Assembly (NCBI RefSeq): GCF_009856825.1
Contig: NZ_WVTD01000002.1
Span: 310,001 to 374,000 of the forward strand
DNA length: 64,000 nucleotides
DNA from: Novosphingobium silvae
GTDB lineage: Bacteria; Pseudomonadota; Alphaproteobacteria; Sphingomonadales; Sphingomonadaceae
Reading direction: 5' to 3'
Part shown: positions 25,834 to 32,505 of the stretch, in pieces
How positions within the stretch are numbered: the stretch's first letter is position 1
Layout: every line of letters starts with the position of its first letter
The notes under the pieces: generated by a model
The model's database searches: none
What the model was told of the DNA's origin: nothing
What the model saw: the letters and a program-made list of their open reading frames with translations, nothing else
Made by a program: the position numbers and the translations under genes

Positions 25834-26841
25834 TCAGACGACCTTCTCTTCGCGAATGTGGAAGCCAGGAATGCCGCGGACGCGAGTCGCCTCGATGCGA
25901 GCATCGCGGGTCGCCCAGCGCTGGATCAGGCCATGGAATTCGGCCATGAACTCGGGGTTCGTCTTGTAGTGGCCGTAGGCGCGCGCCCAGCTGTCCGGGG
26001 CGTCGATCAGATCGGCGTGGTAGATGGTCCGCAGGGTGACGGCGCGCTGGCCCTCCCCGGTATCGACGCGAACCTTCTGCTTGGCCGCCGTCTCGGCAGT
26101 GCGCAGCAGGGCCTTTGCGTCGGCAAGCGCATCCTCGGCCTTGTCCATGACGGCAAGGTCGGTCGTTTCCTTGGCCTCGGCGCGCAGGGCCATGGCCTCC
26201 TGTGCGGCGGCAAGCGCGGCGTCGGCGGCTTCCTTCTCGCGGGCCTTGCGTTCGTCTTCGGCCTTCTGCAGCCAGGCAGCGGACAGGCGACCGGTCGCGG
26301 CGATGGCCTTGGTCAGTTTGCCGTCCGGCGTGCCCTTGAGGCCGCTGGCGACATAGCCGTTCTGCCACGCCTGGATTTCCGAGATCGCCTCGTTGTGGGG
26401 CTTCTTTTCGGCAGTGGCGTTGTCCTTCACGAGGGTGACGGCGGTCTGCATGTTGCGGTGAAGCGTACCGACGGCAGCGGCCTGCCCTTCGTTCTCGATC
26501 GCAACGCCATCGGCCCAGTTCGACGCTTCGGTGAGAAGGTCAGAAACGTGGGTGTCGATGGCGTCGCGTCCGGAGGGCTTGGCCACCGCAACGTCCGGGG
26601 TTGGCTCGGGCGGGTGGTTGCCGCCGATCACTGCGCGCGGGTTCGCATCGCCCTCGCCGGACAGCGCCTTCGCTTCCGATTCTGCAGCGAGCTTATCGAC
26701 ATGCGCCTGCAGCGCGTCGATCTCGGCTTTGCGCTCCGGCTCGGTGCGGAGCAGCTTATTCAGCGAATTCTTTGCAAACGATAGCGGCATCGCGGCGATT
26801 TCAACCTTGCCGCGAGACGAGGATTCGTAGTGCGTAATCAT
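25834..26841 (-). CDS. Coiled-coil phage protein of unknown function (335 aa)
   Basis: The central part (about residues 150-260) is Ala/Lys/Glu-rich, with a long predicted coiled coil (KAEDERKAREKEAADAALAA). The C-terminal domain ends RIEATRVRGIPGFHIREEKVV. It lies between the ERF and SSB genes, so a role in recombination is likely, but I recognise no family. Its start overlaps the HNH gene stop as ATGA. Confidence 0.75.
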   Translation of the reverse strand: MITHYESSSRGKVEIAAMPLSFAKNSLNKLLRTEPERKAEIDALQAHVDKLAAESEAKALSGEGDANPRAVIGGNHPPEPTPDVAVAKPSGRDAIDTHVSDLLTEASNWADGVAIENEGQAAAVGTLHRNMQTAVTLVKDNATAEKKPHNEAISEIQAWQNGYVASGLKGTPDGKLTKAIAATGRLSAAWLQKAEDERKAREKEAADAALAAAQEAMALRAEAKETTDLAVMDKAEDALADAKALLRTAETAAKQKVRVDTGEGQRAVTLRTIYHADLIDAPDSWARAYGHYKTNPEFMAEFHGLIQRWATRDARIEATRVRGIPGFHIREEKVV

Positions 26842-27380
26842 GACCAGACTGCTCCGCGGATGATTGAACTGATGTGGGGCTGGCCAACGCCGTATTCGGC
26901 GGCGAGATCGGCCTGCTTTTTGAAAGGTGCTTTCGCCCTGATCTCGTCGATCTGTTGTCGAGACAATTTCGAGCGTGCGATGCGCTCACCACGAGCAAGA
27001 GTGCCGTGGAGGCGCCTGTCAGCGGCTTGCTCTACCCAAGTAGCCCAGCGCAGATTGTCAGCGCGGCAGTTTGGTTTGTGCCCATCGCGGTGTGCCGCAG
27101 TATGGTCAGAGCTGGGCGGTTCACCATGAAAAGTAAGGCAAACGACACGATGAACACCTATCGGTGTTTCGCCACCGCCAAGGGTCACGACCCGATAACC
27201 CCGATGGTTCGCCTTATCCTTCAGAATGCGAGGTTCAGAGCGAAGGTAGTCGTATCCATGTCCGGCATTTCGCAGGCTTCGCACACGACCAAAGTTTGAT
27301 GCTTCGTATCGACCTTCAAAACCCGGCACTGAGCGCCATTGCTCAAATTCAAGAAGAGGAGTGATCACTATCACCTCCAT
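26838..27380 (-). CDS. NUMOD4/HNH homing-type endonuclease
   Basis: 180 residues. NUMOD4 is seen in EQWRSVPGFEGRYEASNFGRVRSL, followed by an HNH core: GYRVVTLGGG, VHRVVCLTFHGEPP, TAAHRDGHKPNCRADNLRWAT. A helix-turn-helix-like end (QADLAAEYGVGQPHISSIIRGAVW) should give DNA specificity. Such free-standing genes spread by homing into phage recombination loci. Here it sits between erf and the coiled-coil gene with 1-4-base overlaps. Confidence 0.9.
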   Translation of the reverse strand: MEVIVITPLLEFEQWRSVPGFEGRYEASNFGRVRSLRNAGHGYDYLRSEPRILKDKANHRGYRVVTLGGGETPIGVHRVVCLTFHGEPPSSDHTAAHRDGHKPNCRADNLRWATWVEQAADRRLHGTLARGERIARSKLSRQQIDEIRAKAPFKKQADLAAEYGVGQPHISSIIRGAVWS

Positions 27381-28144
27381 CAGTATGGAATGCTGTCTTC
27401 GCCGATGTCGTCAGGCCCGTTGGCGGGCGCGGGATCGGCGGCGCGGTTGGTCTCGGACTTGGCGAGGTCAGCCAGCTTGTCTTCCAGCTGGTTGATCGCC
27501 TTGATCGCCTGCACGTCGGTCAGCTGGCGCAGATCCTTCACCTTGAAGTGCTTGAGGATCGGATCGGCAGTCGAACTTGTTGCTTTCAGAAGCTCGGTCA
27601 GCTTGGTCCACTGCGCACGGGCAATCATGCGTGGTTCGTCACGCTGGTTCGTCTGGCTTTCGCGCTGCTGCTGGCGGGGGGCCACGTCATGCGTCGTCGC
27701 GTCGGCGTCATTGTCCCCTTCGGTCGGGATCATGAAGACCTGCAGCGCGGCATACTTCATGGCCGCCGACTGAGCCTTGTTGCTGCTCTTGTCGGCGCTA
27801 TCCATGGCCTCGCCGATCATGCGCACAGTGTCAGACGAGCCGTCCAGCGCGCAGACCAGTTTGAAATCCACGGTCAGGATGGTGTAGTTGAGGACGCCAC
27901 CCTTCTGGGTCTGACGCTCTTCGCGTTCCTTCTCGACGACGAACGGCAGCATCATCAGCTTGTTCGCCGCCAGGACGCCACAGAGCGTGTTGTAGACGTC
28001 GTCGATGCCGCGGAAGTTGTAGCCCTGCTGGGTATTCCGGCGGTCCTTGCCAATGCCCTCCTTGGCCATGTGCTCCATGACGGCGCTGATGGCAGTGTAG
28101 ACGGCGGGGATGGCAGCCGCTTCGATCTTGGACTGAGCGTTCAC
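27380..28144 (-). CDS. erf: ERF-family single-strand annealing recombinase
   Basis: 254 residues. The core (about residues 1-150) has GIDDVYNTLCGVLA, LVCALDGSSDTVRMIGEAMDSADKSSNKAQSAAMKYAALQVFMIPTEG, which includes the GEAxDxADKxxxKAxSxAxKYA pattern of ERF proteins. ERF anneals complementary strands for circularisation and recombination. The C-terminus ends DDIGEDSIPY, resembling an SSB tip. Its start overlaps the preceding stop as ATGA. Confidence 0.92.
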   Translation of the reverse strand: MNAQSKIEAAAIPAVYTAISAVMEHMAKEGIGKDRRNTQQGYNFRGIDDVYNTLCGVLAANKLMMLPFVVEKEREERQTQKGGVLNYTILTVDFKLVCALDGSSDTVRMIGEAMDSADKSSNKAQSAAMKYAALQVFMIPTEGDNDADATTHDVAPRQQQRESQTNQRDEPRMIARAQWTKLTELLKATSSTADPILKHFKVKDLRQLTDVQAIKAINQLEDKLADLAKSETNRAADPAPANGPDDIGEDSIPY

Positions 28145-28434
28145 GGGCGATCTCCCGTAGCCTCGGCAGCACCCGTGCCGAGAGCGTTGGAGGACGTCGG
28201 ACCAGCGGGGGACGTGCTGGTGGGTGCGACGGTTGGGACATGGTCAGCGGGAAAGGCGATCTGAGCCCAAGCAGCAAGGCCGATCAGGAATGCCGTGGCC
28301 CAGACAGCAAGCACTGCCGCGACCAGCATGTTGTAGGTCGGCTGCCAGGTGGCATCGTCCTCGAGCATCGGCTTGATCTTGCCGTGCCAGAGCGCGCGCT
28401 GGGCGGTCCGGGTGTGGTTGATCCAGCGGGGCAT
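28141..28434 (-). CDS. Small membrane protein of the early operon
   Basis: 97 residues from ATG 28,434 (MPRWINHTRTAQRALWHGKI); GTG 28,437 is in frame too, but the ATG overlaps the upstream stop as TGATG. One or two membrane segments (YNMLVAAVLAVWATAFLIGLAAWAQIAF) and a Pro/Thr/Ser tail. Unknown role. Confidence 0.6.
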   Translation of the reverse strand: MPRWINHTRTAQRALWHGKIKPMLEDDATWQPTYNMLVAAVLAVWATAFLIGLAAWAQIAFPADHVPTVAPTSTSPAGPTSSNALGTGAAEATGDRP

Positions 28435-28538
28435 CACAGTTCACCTGCCCGGAGCATGCGCTCCACGATGAAGTCGAGCAGGTCGACCATATTGTCGAAG
28501 GCCAGATGGTGACCGCTGGTGAGCCGAAGGCGGATCAT
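28434..28538 (-). CDS. Tiny early-operon protein (34 aa)
   Basis: MIRLRLTSGHHLAFDNMVDL begins a 34-residue protein ending ERMLRAGEL. Its start overlaps the upstream stop as ATGA and its stop overlaps the downstream start as TGATG. This tight coupling on both sides supports expression. No family recognised. Confidence 0.5.
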   Translation of the reverse strand: MIRLRLTSGHHLAFDNMVDLLDFIVERMLRAGEL

Positions 28539-28744
28539 GCCGCGATGCTCCCGGCGCGAACCCCGTCGATCTCGGCGAGAACGACATCCGTCTTGCGCAG
28601 GAGAAACTCTATGTACTCCTCACGCGCCGGGGTGCCCTCCGGCTGACGAACAGCGTCTACGAGGCATTCGAGGAGGCCGCGCACTTTACCGAAGCGGATA
28701 GCCTCGGGATCAAGGCGAACGGGGCGGGTCATCGGCGCGATCAT
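28535..28744 (-). CDS. Small early-operon protein (69 aa)
   Basis: 69 residues (MIAPMTRPVRLDPEAIRFGK), probably helical, ending LAEIDGVRAGSIAA. Couples by ATGA at both ends. No family recognised. Confidence 0.6.
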   Translation of the reverse strand: MIAPMTRPVRLDPEAIRFGKVRGLLECLVDAVRQPEGTPAREEYIEFLLRKTDVVLAEIDGVRAGSIAA

Positions 28745-28994
28745 GCTGCTAGACCGACCGGAGTATAGGCGCGGGCCATTGCAGCCGCGACCGGCACGAA
28801 CTCAGCGCCGTCGATCGAAACCAGCAGGCGATGGTTGAGGTAGAACCCCTCGCCGCCGTCGATGCGGGGCCCTGTGCGGGGTGCCAGTTGCGAACGGCCC
28901 ATCCGAGGGCGGCGTTCAGATCAAGATCGCCGCAGTCGTACTCATGCTGGACGGTATCGTCTGTGAAACGGGTCTGAAGGATGATGCGGGGCAT
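28741..28994 (-). pseudogene. First gene of the leftward operon, frameshifted (84 aa if repaired)
   Basis: The ATG at 28,994 opens MPRIILQTRFTDDTVQHEYD, through LNAALGWAVRNWHPAQGP. The natural continuation is in the -1 frame: RIDGGEGFYLNHRLLVSIDG, to AYTPVGLAA, ending in a TGA that overlaps the next ATG as ATGA. The two parts would join if the CCCC run (plus strand GGGG, 28,866-28,869) had one more C. Read as is, translation ends out of frame near 28,749. A sequencing error, a real deletion or -1 slippage are all possible. Confidence 0.7.
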
Positions 28995-29058
28995 CGTGAT
29001 CTCCAACGAAGGTCCCGGCAGGTCTGCGCTTGCGGCTCACTGTCGGGCTGATGGAGAT

Positions 29059-29087
29059 TTAATGTGCCCTATTTGGGCATATGTCAA
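29059..29087 (-). promoter_or_regulatory. Leftward early promoter (PL-like)
   Basis: On the minus strand TTGACA (29,087-29,082), a 17-base spacer and CATTAA (29,064-29,059) form a strong sigma70-type promoter 65 bp before the first leftward gene. A repressor-type operator fills the spacer exactly, so repressor binding would block RNA polymerase. Confidence 0.75.
29065..29079. promoter_or_regulatory. Left operator OL1
   Basis: TGCCC-TATTT-GGGCA, a perfect dyad lying between the -35 and -10 of the leftward promoter. The same dyad recurs at 29,099, 31,465 and 31,526. Confidence 0.8.
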
Positions 29088-29098
29088 TGCTAAAAATA

Positions 29099-29113
29099 TG
29101 CCCTGTTTGGGCA
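29099..29113. promoter_or_regulatory. Left operator OL2
   Basis: TGCCC-TGTTT-GGGCA, centred 34 bp upstream of OL1, just beyond the stop of the HIRAN gene. Confidence 0.8.
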
Positions 29114-29119
29114 CATAAT

Positions 29120-29533
29120 TCAGGCGGGCCAATCGTCCGCATCGTCCCACCTCGGGGACTGATCAAAGTCATCGAACGAATCTAGGTCGCGCGTCCGATC
29201 CGTTTCGGGAAGCGTCGGAGCTTCACCATCAAACGACACGCGGGCCACTGCCCCATAGGGCGCAACCTCTTGGAAGATGGCGATCGGAGAGTGGCCCTGC
29301 CGGATCAGCTGAGCGATGCGAACCGCGCGTTGTGATGAGACGTAGCCGATCTGGACGCCACGCTCAGAGTAGACCGCAATCGCGTGTTCGTCGGCCGGGT
29401 TCTCAGGCTCTGGCCGTAGCTCCAGCGGATCGCCCGGCGCGCAAAGGGCGATCTCGAAACGGCGGCCAGGCATCTTGCCTTTGTTGGGGTAATCGGCGCC
29501 GACAATGGCGAGCGAAAGCGCTTGAAGGCGCAA
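29120..29533 (-). CDS. HIRAN-domain protein
   Basis: 137 residues from TTG 29,533, directly after the upstream TAG. The HIRAN pattern is visible: FEIALCAPGDPLELRPEPENPADEHAIAVYSERGVQIGYVSSQRAVRIAQLI. HIRAN domains recognise DNA ends or damaged DNA and also occur in phage and defence loci. An acidic tail (LDSFDDFDQSPRWDDADDWPA) follows. It is the last gene of the repressor operon, so it should be expressed in the lysogen. Confidence 0.8.
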   Translation of the reverse strand: MRLQALSLAIVGADYPNKGKMPGRRFEIALCAPGDPLELRPEPENPADEHAIAVYSERGVQIGYVSSQRAVRIAQLIRQGHSPIAIFQEVAPYGAVARVSFDGEAPTLPETDRTRDLDSFDDFDQSPRWDDADDWPA

Positions 29534-30322
29534 CTACGCAACCTCCGCTTTCATCTCCTTCACAATGAAAGAAATGGTCTGTGCTTCATCGCCGCGAAAA
29601 ATTGGCATCGGCAGCCGACGGTTCTGAGCCCGCTGAAACCGTTTGCGACTAATGTTGTGAAATTGGCTGTCTTCGATAACGGCTACCATGGCGACATTCG
29701 CATCAACATGTTCGAGCTCTTGCCACGCCAAGAGCGCCTCGTTCAACTTGTCGCTGCTGTTGATGAGATACACTGCACCAGGCCGTCCCCCCGTCTTCGA
29801 GCGGAGAACCACGTCGGCGGGGAACTCGGCCAAGTCATTTGCTGGCGCAACATTTTCCTCGACTTCCAGCTGATCGCCATACCGCTTTCCGATTTCTCGC
29901 AGAAAATCCTCACGGAACGCAGACTTCACCCTCTCGCGCGTGATGAGCGCGAGGTCGCGAACACGGATCAAAGCTGAAAGAAAGCCTATTGAGCGTTGCG
30001 ACAAGTCCCTCTCTGCGATCGCGTCCGAACGAATTTCGAACGTATCTCGATCCCAATATGCGAGCCCCTCGGCGAGGATCGCCGTAAGAAGATCACCTCG
30101 CATTCCAGCTTCGATGTGGATGTCCCTAGCGATCAAGTCCGGCAGAAAGTCGCCGCCATCGACCAGATCAAAGCCGTCGGCCGACTTCTCGATGTAGAAG
30201 GAAATCCGATCCCCTGAGTTGTCCCGAAAAGCTGTCGACACAGCATAACCGGTCGAAATTGGATGAACCTCTAGCCCACCACAAAACGCCGAGCAAAGCG
30301 CACTTTCGAGCTGAATGCTCAT
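29534..30322 (-). CDS. DUF1828-domain protein
   Basis: 262 residues from ATG 30,322. The N-terminal DUF1828 pattern is VSTAFRDNSGDRISFYIEKSADGFDLVDGGDFLPDLIARDI; the C-terminal half (REDFLREIGKRYGDQLEV, then SFIVKEMKAEVA) is DUF1829-like. Such proteins recur in accessory and defence loci without known activity. It overlaps the preceding gene as ATGA and lies inside the CI operon. Confidence 0.75.
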   Translation of the reverse strand: MSIQLESALCSAFCGGLEVHPISTGYAVSTAFRDNSGDRISFYIEKSADGFDLVDGGDFLPDLIARDIHIEAGMRGDLLTAILAEGLAYWDRDTFEIRSDAIAERDLSQRSIGFLSALIRVRDLALITRERVKSAFREDFLREIGKRYGDQLEVEENVAPANDLAEFPADVVLRSKTGGRPGAVYLINSSDKLNEALLAWQELEHVDANVAMVAVIEDSQFHNISRKRFQRAQNRRLPMPIFRGDEAQTISFIVKEMKAEVA

Positions 30323-30795
30323 GATTTGAACAGGGGGCCGAGGTCGTCCTTCACACGGAAGAACCTGCGAGATTCTTCCCAAAAAGTCGAGTGGGATATT
30401 GCCGCGGTATGGCGGTGGAATCCATCTGCCTTAGGCACCCGGGCTAAATCGCCCATGCCGGTTGCCCCCAGCTCAATGCCTGATCGGTCGCAGTGCGCAT
30501 GCGAGTGAAGGCCTGGGTGACTAGAGTGGAATTCATAGCGCGCAACGACCGAGTAACCGCCCGTCGCCCCGACCATGAGCGTCGATTTAAGATCGCCGCG
30601 CGCTATATTTACAAGCGACGTCATCACAAACTCACAACCTGCGCCTTCTGCGCGCGCCGATCTCCACTGCCATCCCGCCCGCATTGGGCGAGTCTTCGGG
30701 AACACAGGGAAAAATCGTGGCGGTAAGTCGTCCATGCGCCACAGCGTGTCAGTTGTCTGGACTTTCGGTATCGCCAAAAGGTGTCGAACTTTCAT
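30319..30795 (-). CDS. Hypothetical protein with HSSHPGLHSHAHC motif
   Basis: 158 residues. The striking stretch is YSVVARYEFHSSHPGLHSHAHCDRSGIELGATGMG, a His-rich motif that could bind metal. It is coupled to the DUF1828 gene by ATGA and starts 5 bp after the repressor stop. The two probably act together. No family recognised. Confidence 0.65.
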   Translation of the reverse strand: MKVRHLLAIPKVQTTDTLWRMDDLPPRFFPVFPKTRPMRAGWQWRSARAEGAGCEFVMTSLVNIARGDLKSTLMVGATGGYSVVARYEFHSSHPGLHSHAHCDRSGIELGATGMGDLARVPKADGFHRHTAAISHSTFWEESRRFFRVKDDLGPLFKS

Positions 30796-30800
30796 CCAGC

Positions 30801-31454
30801 TCAGATCCCCCTTGCCAACCAGATAGCCCTGCCCTGTATGCGGAGATCAGCGGCATCCACTTCTTGATCCGGCACGTTTGGATTGTCAGACACGACAAGC
30901 ACCCGGCCCGGCCCAACTGTGCGCAGGCGCTTGAGCCCGGCAGCACCATATAGGTCGATCCAGTAGACGGCATCCTGGCGCGCCAGTTGGCGCTCTGTCG
31001 TATCGATCAGGATCACATCACCCCAGTTCAGGGTCGGGTACATGCTGTCGCCGATGCCGGTCACGAGCTTGAGGCGATCCGATGAGGTGCGGGTCACCGT
31101 CCGGATGAAGTCGAGGCCGAACGGCACAGGTTCGGCTTCTACCCAATCCTCGATATGGGTGCCTGGTCCCATCGAGAGGGAGAGATCCAGCTTTTGGATG
31201 TAGACGACGTCTTCCGCCGCAGGGGTAATCACGGCGACGGGAGCAAGCTTCTTTTCGGTGATATCCGGCGCAATGAGCTCGTGCGGCGCCACGCCCAAAG
31301 CGCTGCCGATTTTATCGAGCCATGCCTGATCGAGCGACCGATCGCCACGCTCCAGCTTCCCTAGCATGTTGAGCGTCGTTCCTACCCGCTCGGCGAGCTC
31401 CGTCTGAGATAGCCCCCGCTGCTTTCGGAATGCCGCAATGTTGTTCGCTGCCAT
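30801..31454 (-). CDS. CI/LexA-type prophage repressor
   Basis: 217 residues from ATG 31,454; the longer frame would run through the operators. N-terminal helix-turn-helix: IAAFRKQRGLSQTELAERVGTTLNMLGKLERGDRS. C-terminal S24 peptidase domain with the catalytic Ser in GIGDSMYPTLNWGD and the Lys in AAGLKRLRTV, so RecA-stimulated self-cleavage and SOS induction are expected. It is read leftward from the operator region and followed by three lysogeny genes. Confidence 0.93.
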   Translation of the reverse strand: MAANNIAAFRKQRGLSQTELAERVGTTLNMLGKLERGDRSLDQAWLDKIGSALGVAPHELIAPDITEKKLAPVAVITPAAEDVVYIQKLDLSLSMGPGTHIEDWVEAEPVPFGLDFIRTVTRTSSDRLKLVTGIGDSMYPTLNWGDVILIDTTERQLARQDAVYWIDLYGAAGLKRLRTVGPGRVLVVSDNPNVPDQEVDAADLRIQGRAIWLARGI

Positions 31455-31464
31455 GCCGCCTATG

Positions 31465-31479
31465 TGCCCAGAAAGGGCA
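31465..31479. promoter_or_regulatory. Right operator, repressor-proximal (OR3-like)
   Basis: TGCCC-AGAAA-GGGCA, 10 bp before the repressor ATG. Occupancy here could autoregulate the repressor gene. Confidence 0.75.
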
Positions 31480-31490
31480 TAACGGGATAG

Positions 31491-31505
31491 TGGACCAGTT
31501 GGGCA
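31491..31505. promoter_or_regulatory. Right operator, degenerate (OR2-like)
   Basis: TGGAC-CAGTT-GGGCA keeps one perfect half-site, with three of five positions in the other. Centred 26 bp from the repressor-proximal site. Confidence 0.5.
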
Positions 31506-31515
31506 CATTTTCCGC

Positions 31516-31544
31516 TTGCTGAATGTGCCCATATTGGGCATATC
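31516..31544 (+). promoter_or_regulatory. Rightward early promoter (PR-like), probably leaderless
   Basis: TTGCTG (31,516-31,521), a 17-base spacer holding an operator, and CATATC (31,539-31,544). The first rightward ATG is at 31,552, only 8 bases from the -10 box and without a Shine-Dalgarno, so its mRNA would begin at or next to the start codon. Confidence 0.5.
31526..31540. promoter_or_regulatory. Right operator over PR (OR1-like)
   Basis: TGCCC-ATATT-GGGCA, inside the spacer of the predicted rightward promoter. A further half-site GGGCA follows at 31,546-31,550. Confidence 0.75.
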
Positions 31545-31551
31545 AGGGCAC

Positions 31552-32021
31552 ATGAAGCTGCTCGACTATCTCAAGGCCGAGAAAGTGGCCGTAAGGAAGC
31601 CGGCCACCTCAGCCAGGCCAAGTTCGACTTCCTGTCCGAGAACCTGGGCCTCGCCCCCAAGCGCCTGAAGGATGCTCTCAAGGCCGCGACGGTATTCCCG
31701 CCAGCCCTGCGCGACAGCACCCTGTCCGTAGAGCACCACGCCGCGGTCGCCAGCCTCCCCAAGGATGAGGCCCTGCCGCTGCTGAAGCGCGCCGCCCGCG
31801 AGCACCTGTCCGTCAACGAATGCCGGGAGGTAGTGACCCAGCACCGCTACAGCACCGGCCAGCGCTTCGATGACGAGGACACGGACAGCACCCTGTGCAC
31901 CCACATCGTGCGCGCATGGAACCGCGCCACCCCCGAGGCCCGGGCCGACTTCGCTGAGCTTGTGAAGGCGGTCCGCTTCGAGGGCATCATCGACGAGGAC
32001 GAGGTCCACCATGACGCGTAA
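31552..32021 (+). pseudogene. First rightward early gene, frameshifted (about 156 aa if repaired)
   Basis: ATG 31,552 opens MKLLDYLKAEK. The conserved body is in the -1 frame: GRKEAGHLSQAKFDFLSENL, LKDALKAATVFPPALRD, LPLLKRAAREHLSVNECREVV and TLCTHIVRAWNRATPEARADFAELV, to the stop at 32,021. One extra A in the AAA run at 31,582-31,584 would join them as KAEKSGRKEAGHL. The position just past PR is that of a Cro/CII-type regulator, but no helix-turn-helix is clear. Confidence 0.65.
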
Positions 32022-32208
32022 GCTGCTGCCCACCTCCGCGCCAAAACCGATCCCGCCGGAGTTCCTCGAGAAGTTCAAGCAGCATGGCTGGCGCCGGGTG
32101 GAGAACATCTGGGGCAAGTCGACGGTGCTTGCGTGGTCGAAGGTCATAGGCCGCAAGCGGATGGCCGAGATCCGGAAGCGCTACCTCAAGGAGGAGGCGG
32201 GCCGATGA
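32011..32208 (+). CDS. Small basic phage protein (65 aa)
   Basis: 65 residues, very basic (FLEKFKQHGWRRVENIWGKS, then GRKRMAEIRKRYLKEEAGR). It overlaps the genes on both sides, so it is operonic. Possibly DNA-binding. No family recognised. Confidence 0.65.
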   Translation: MTRKLLPTSAPKPIPPEFLEKFKQHGWRRVENIWGKSTVLAWSKVIGRKRMAEIRKRYLKEEAGR

Positions 32209-32460
32209 CACGTCCCTATCCCCCCGAAGACCTGGCGACGCTGTCCGATCTGGAAATGCAGGACCGGTTCGTCCCCGCGCCTGACCTGCTGGAATGGATC
32301 CGCGCCACGTTCCTCGACGAGGCCAGCCCGCTCTTCAACATCGAGCACGTCCACCTGCGCGATGCCGATCTGGGAGTGCTCTGGACCAACTGCGACAACA
32401 GCAAGCAGATGCGCGCCGTCATCGGACAGGCGGAACTGATGCCGCCCATGGGCCCCGCTC
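32205..32460 (+). pseudogene. Phage metallopeptidase-like gene, N-terminal remnant
   Basis: From ATG 32,205, MTRPYPPEDLATLSDLEMQD to WIRATFLDEASPLFNIEHVHLRDADLGVLWTNCDNSKQMRAVIGQAELMPPM matches the N-terminal half of the putative phage metallopeptidase family. The zinc-binding half (HExxH-like) is absent. Past about 32,450 the frame becomes nonsense-like and ends at 32,642, because the DNA continues with the 3' end of a portal gene. Confidence 0.8.
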
Positions 32461-32505
32461 CGCAAGCCGACAGAGAAGGAAGAGGCGGAGACGTTCAAGA
32501 TCGTC

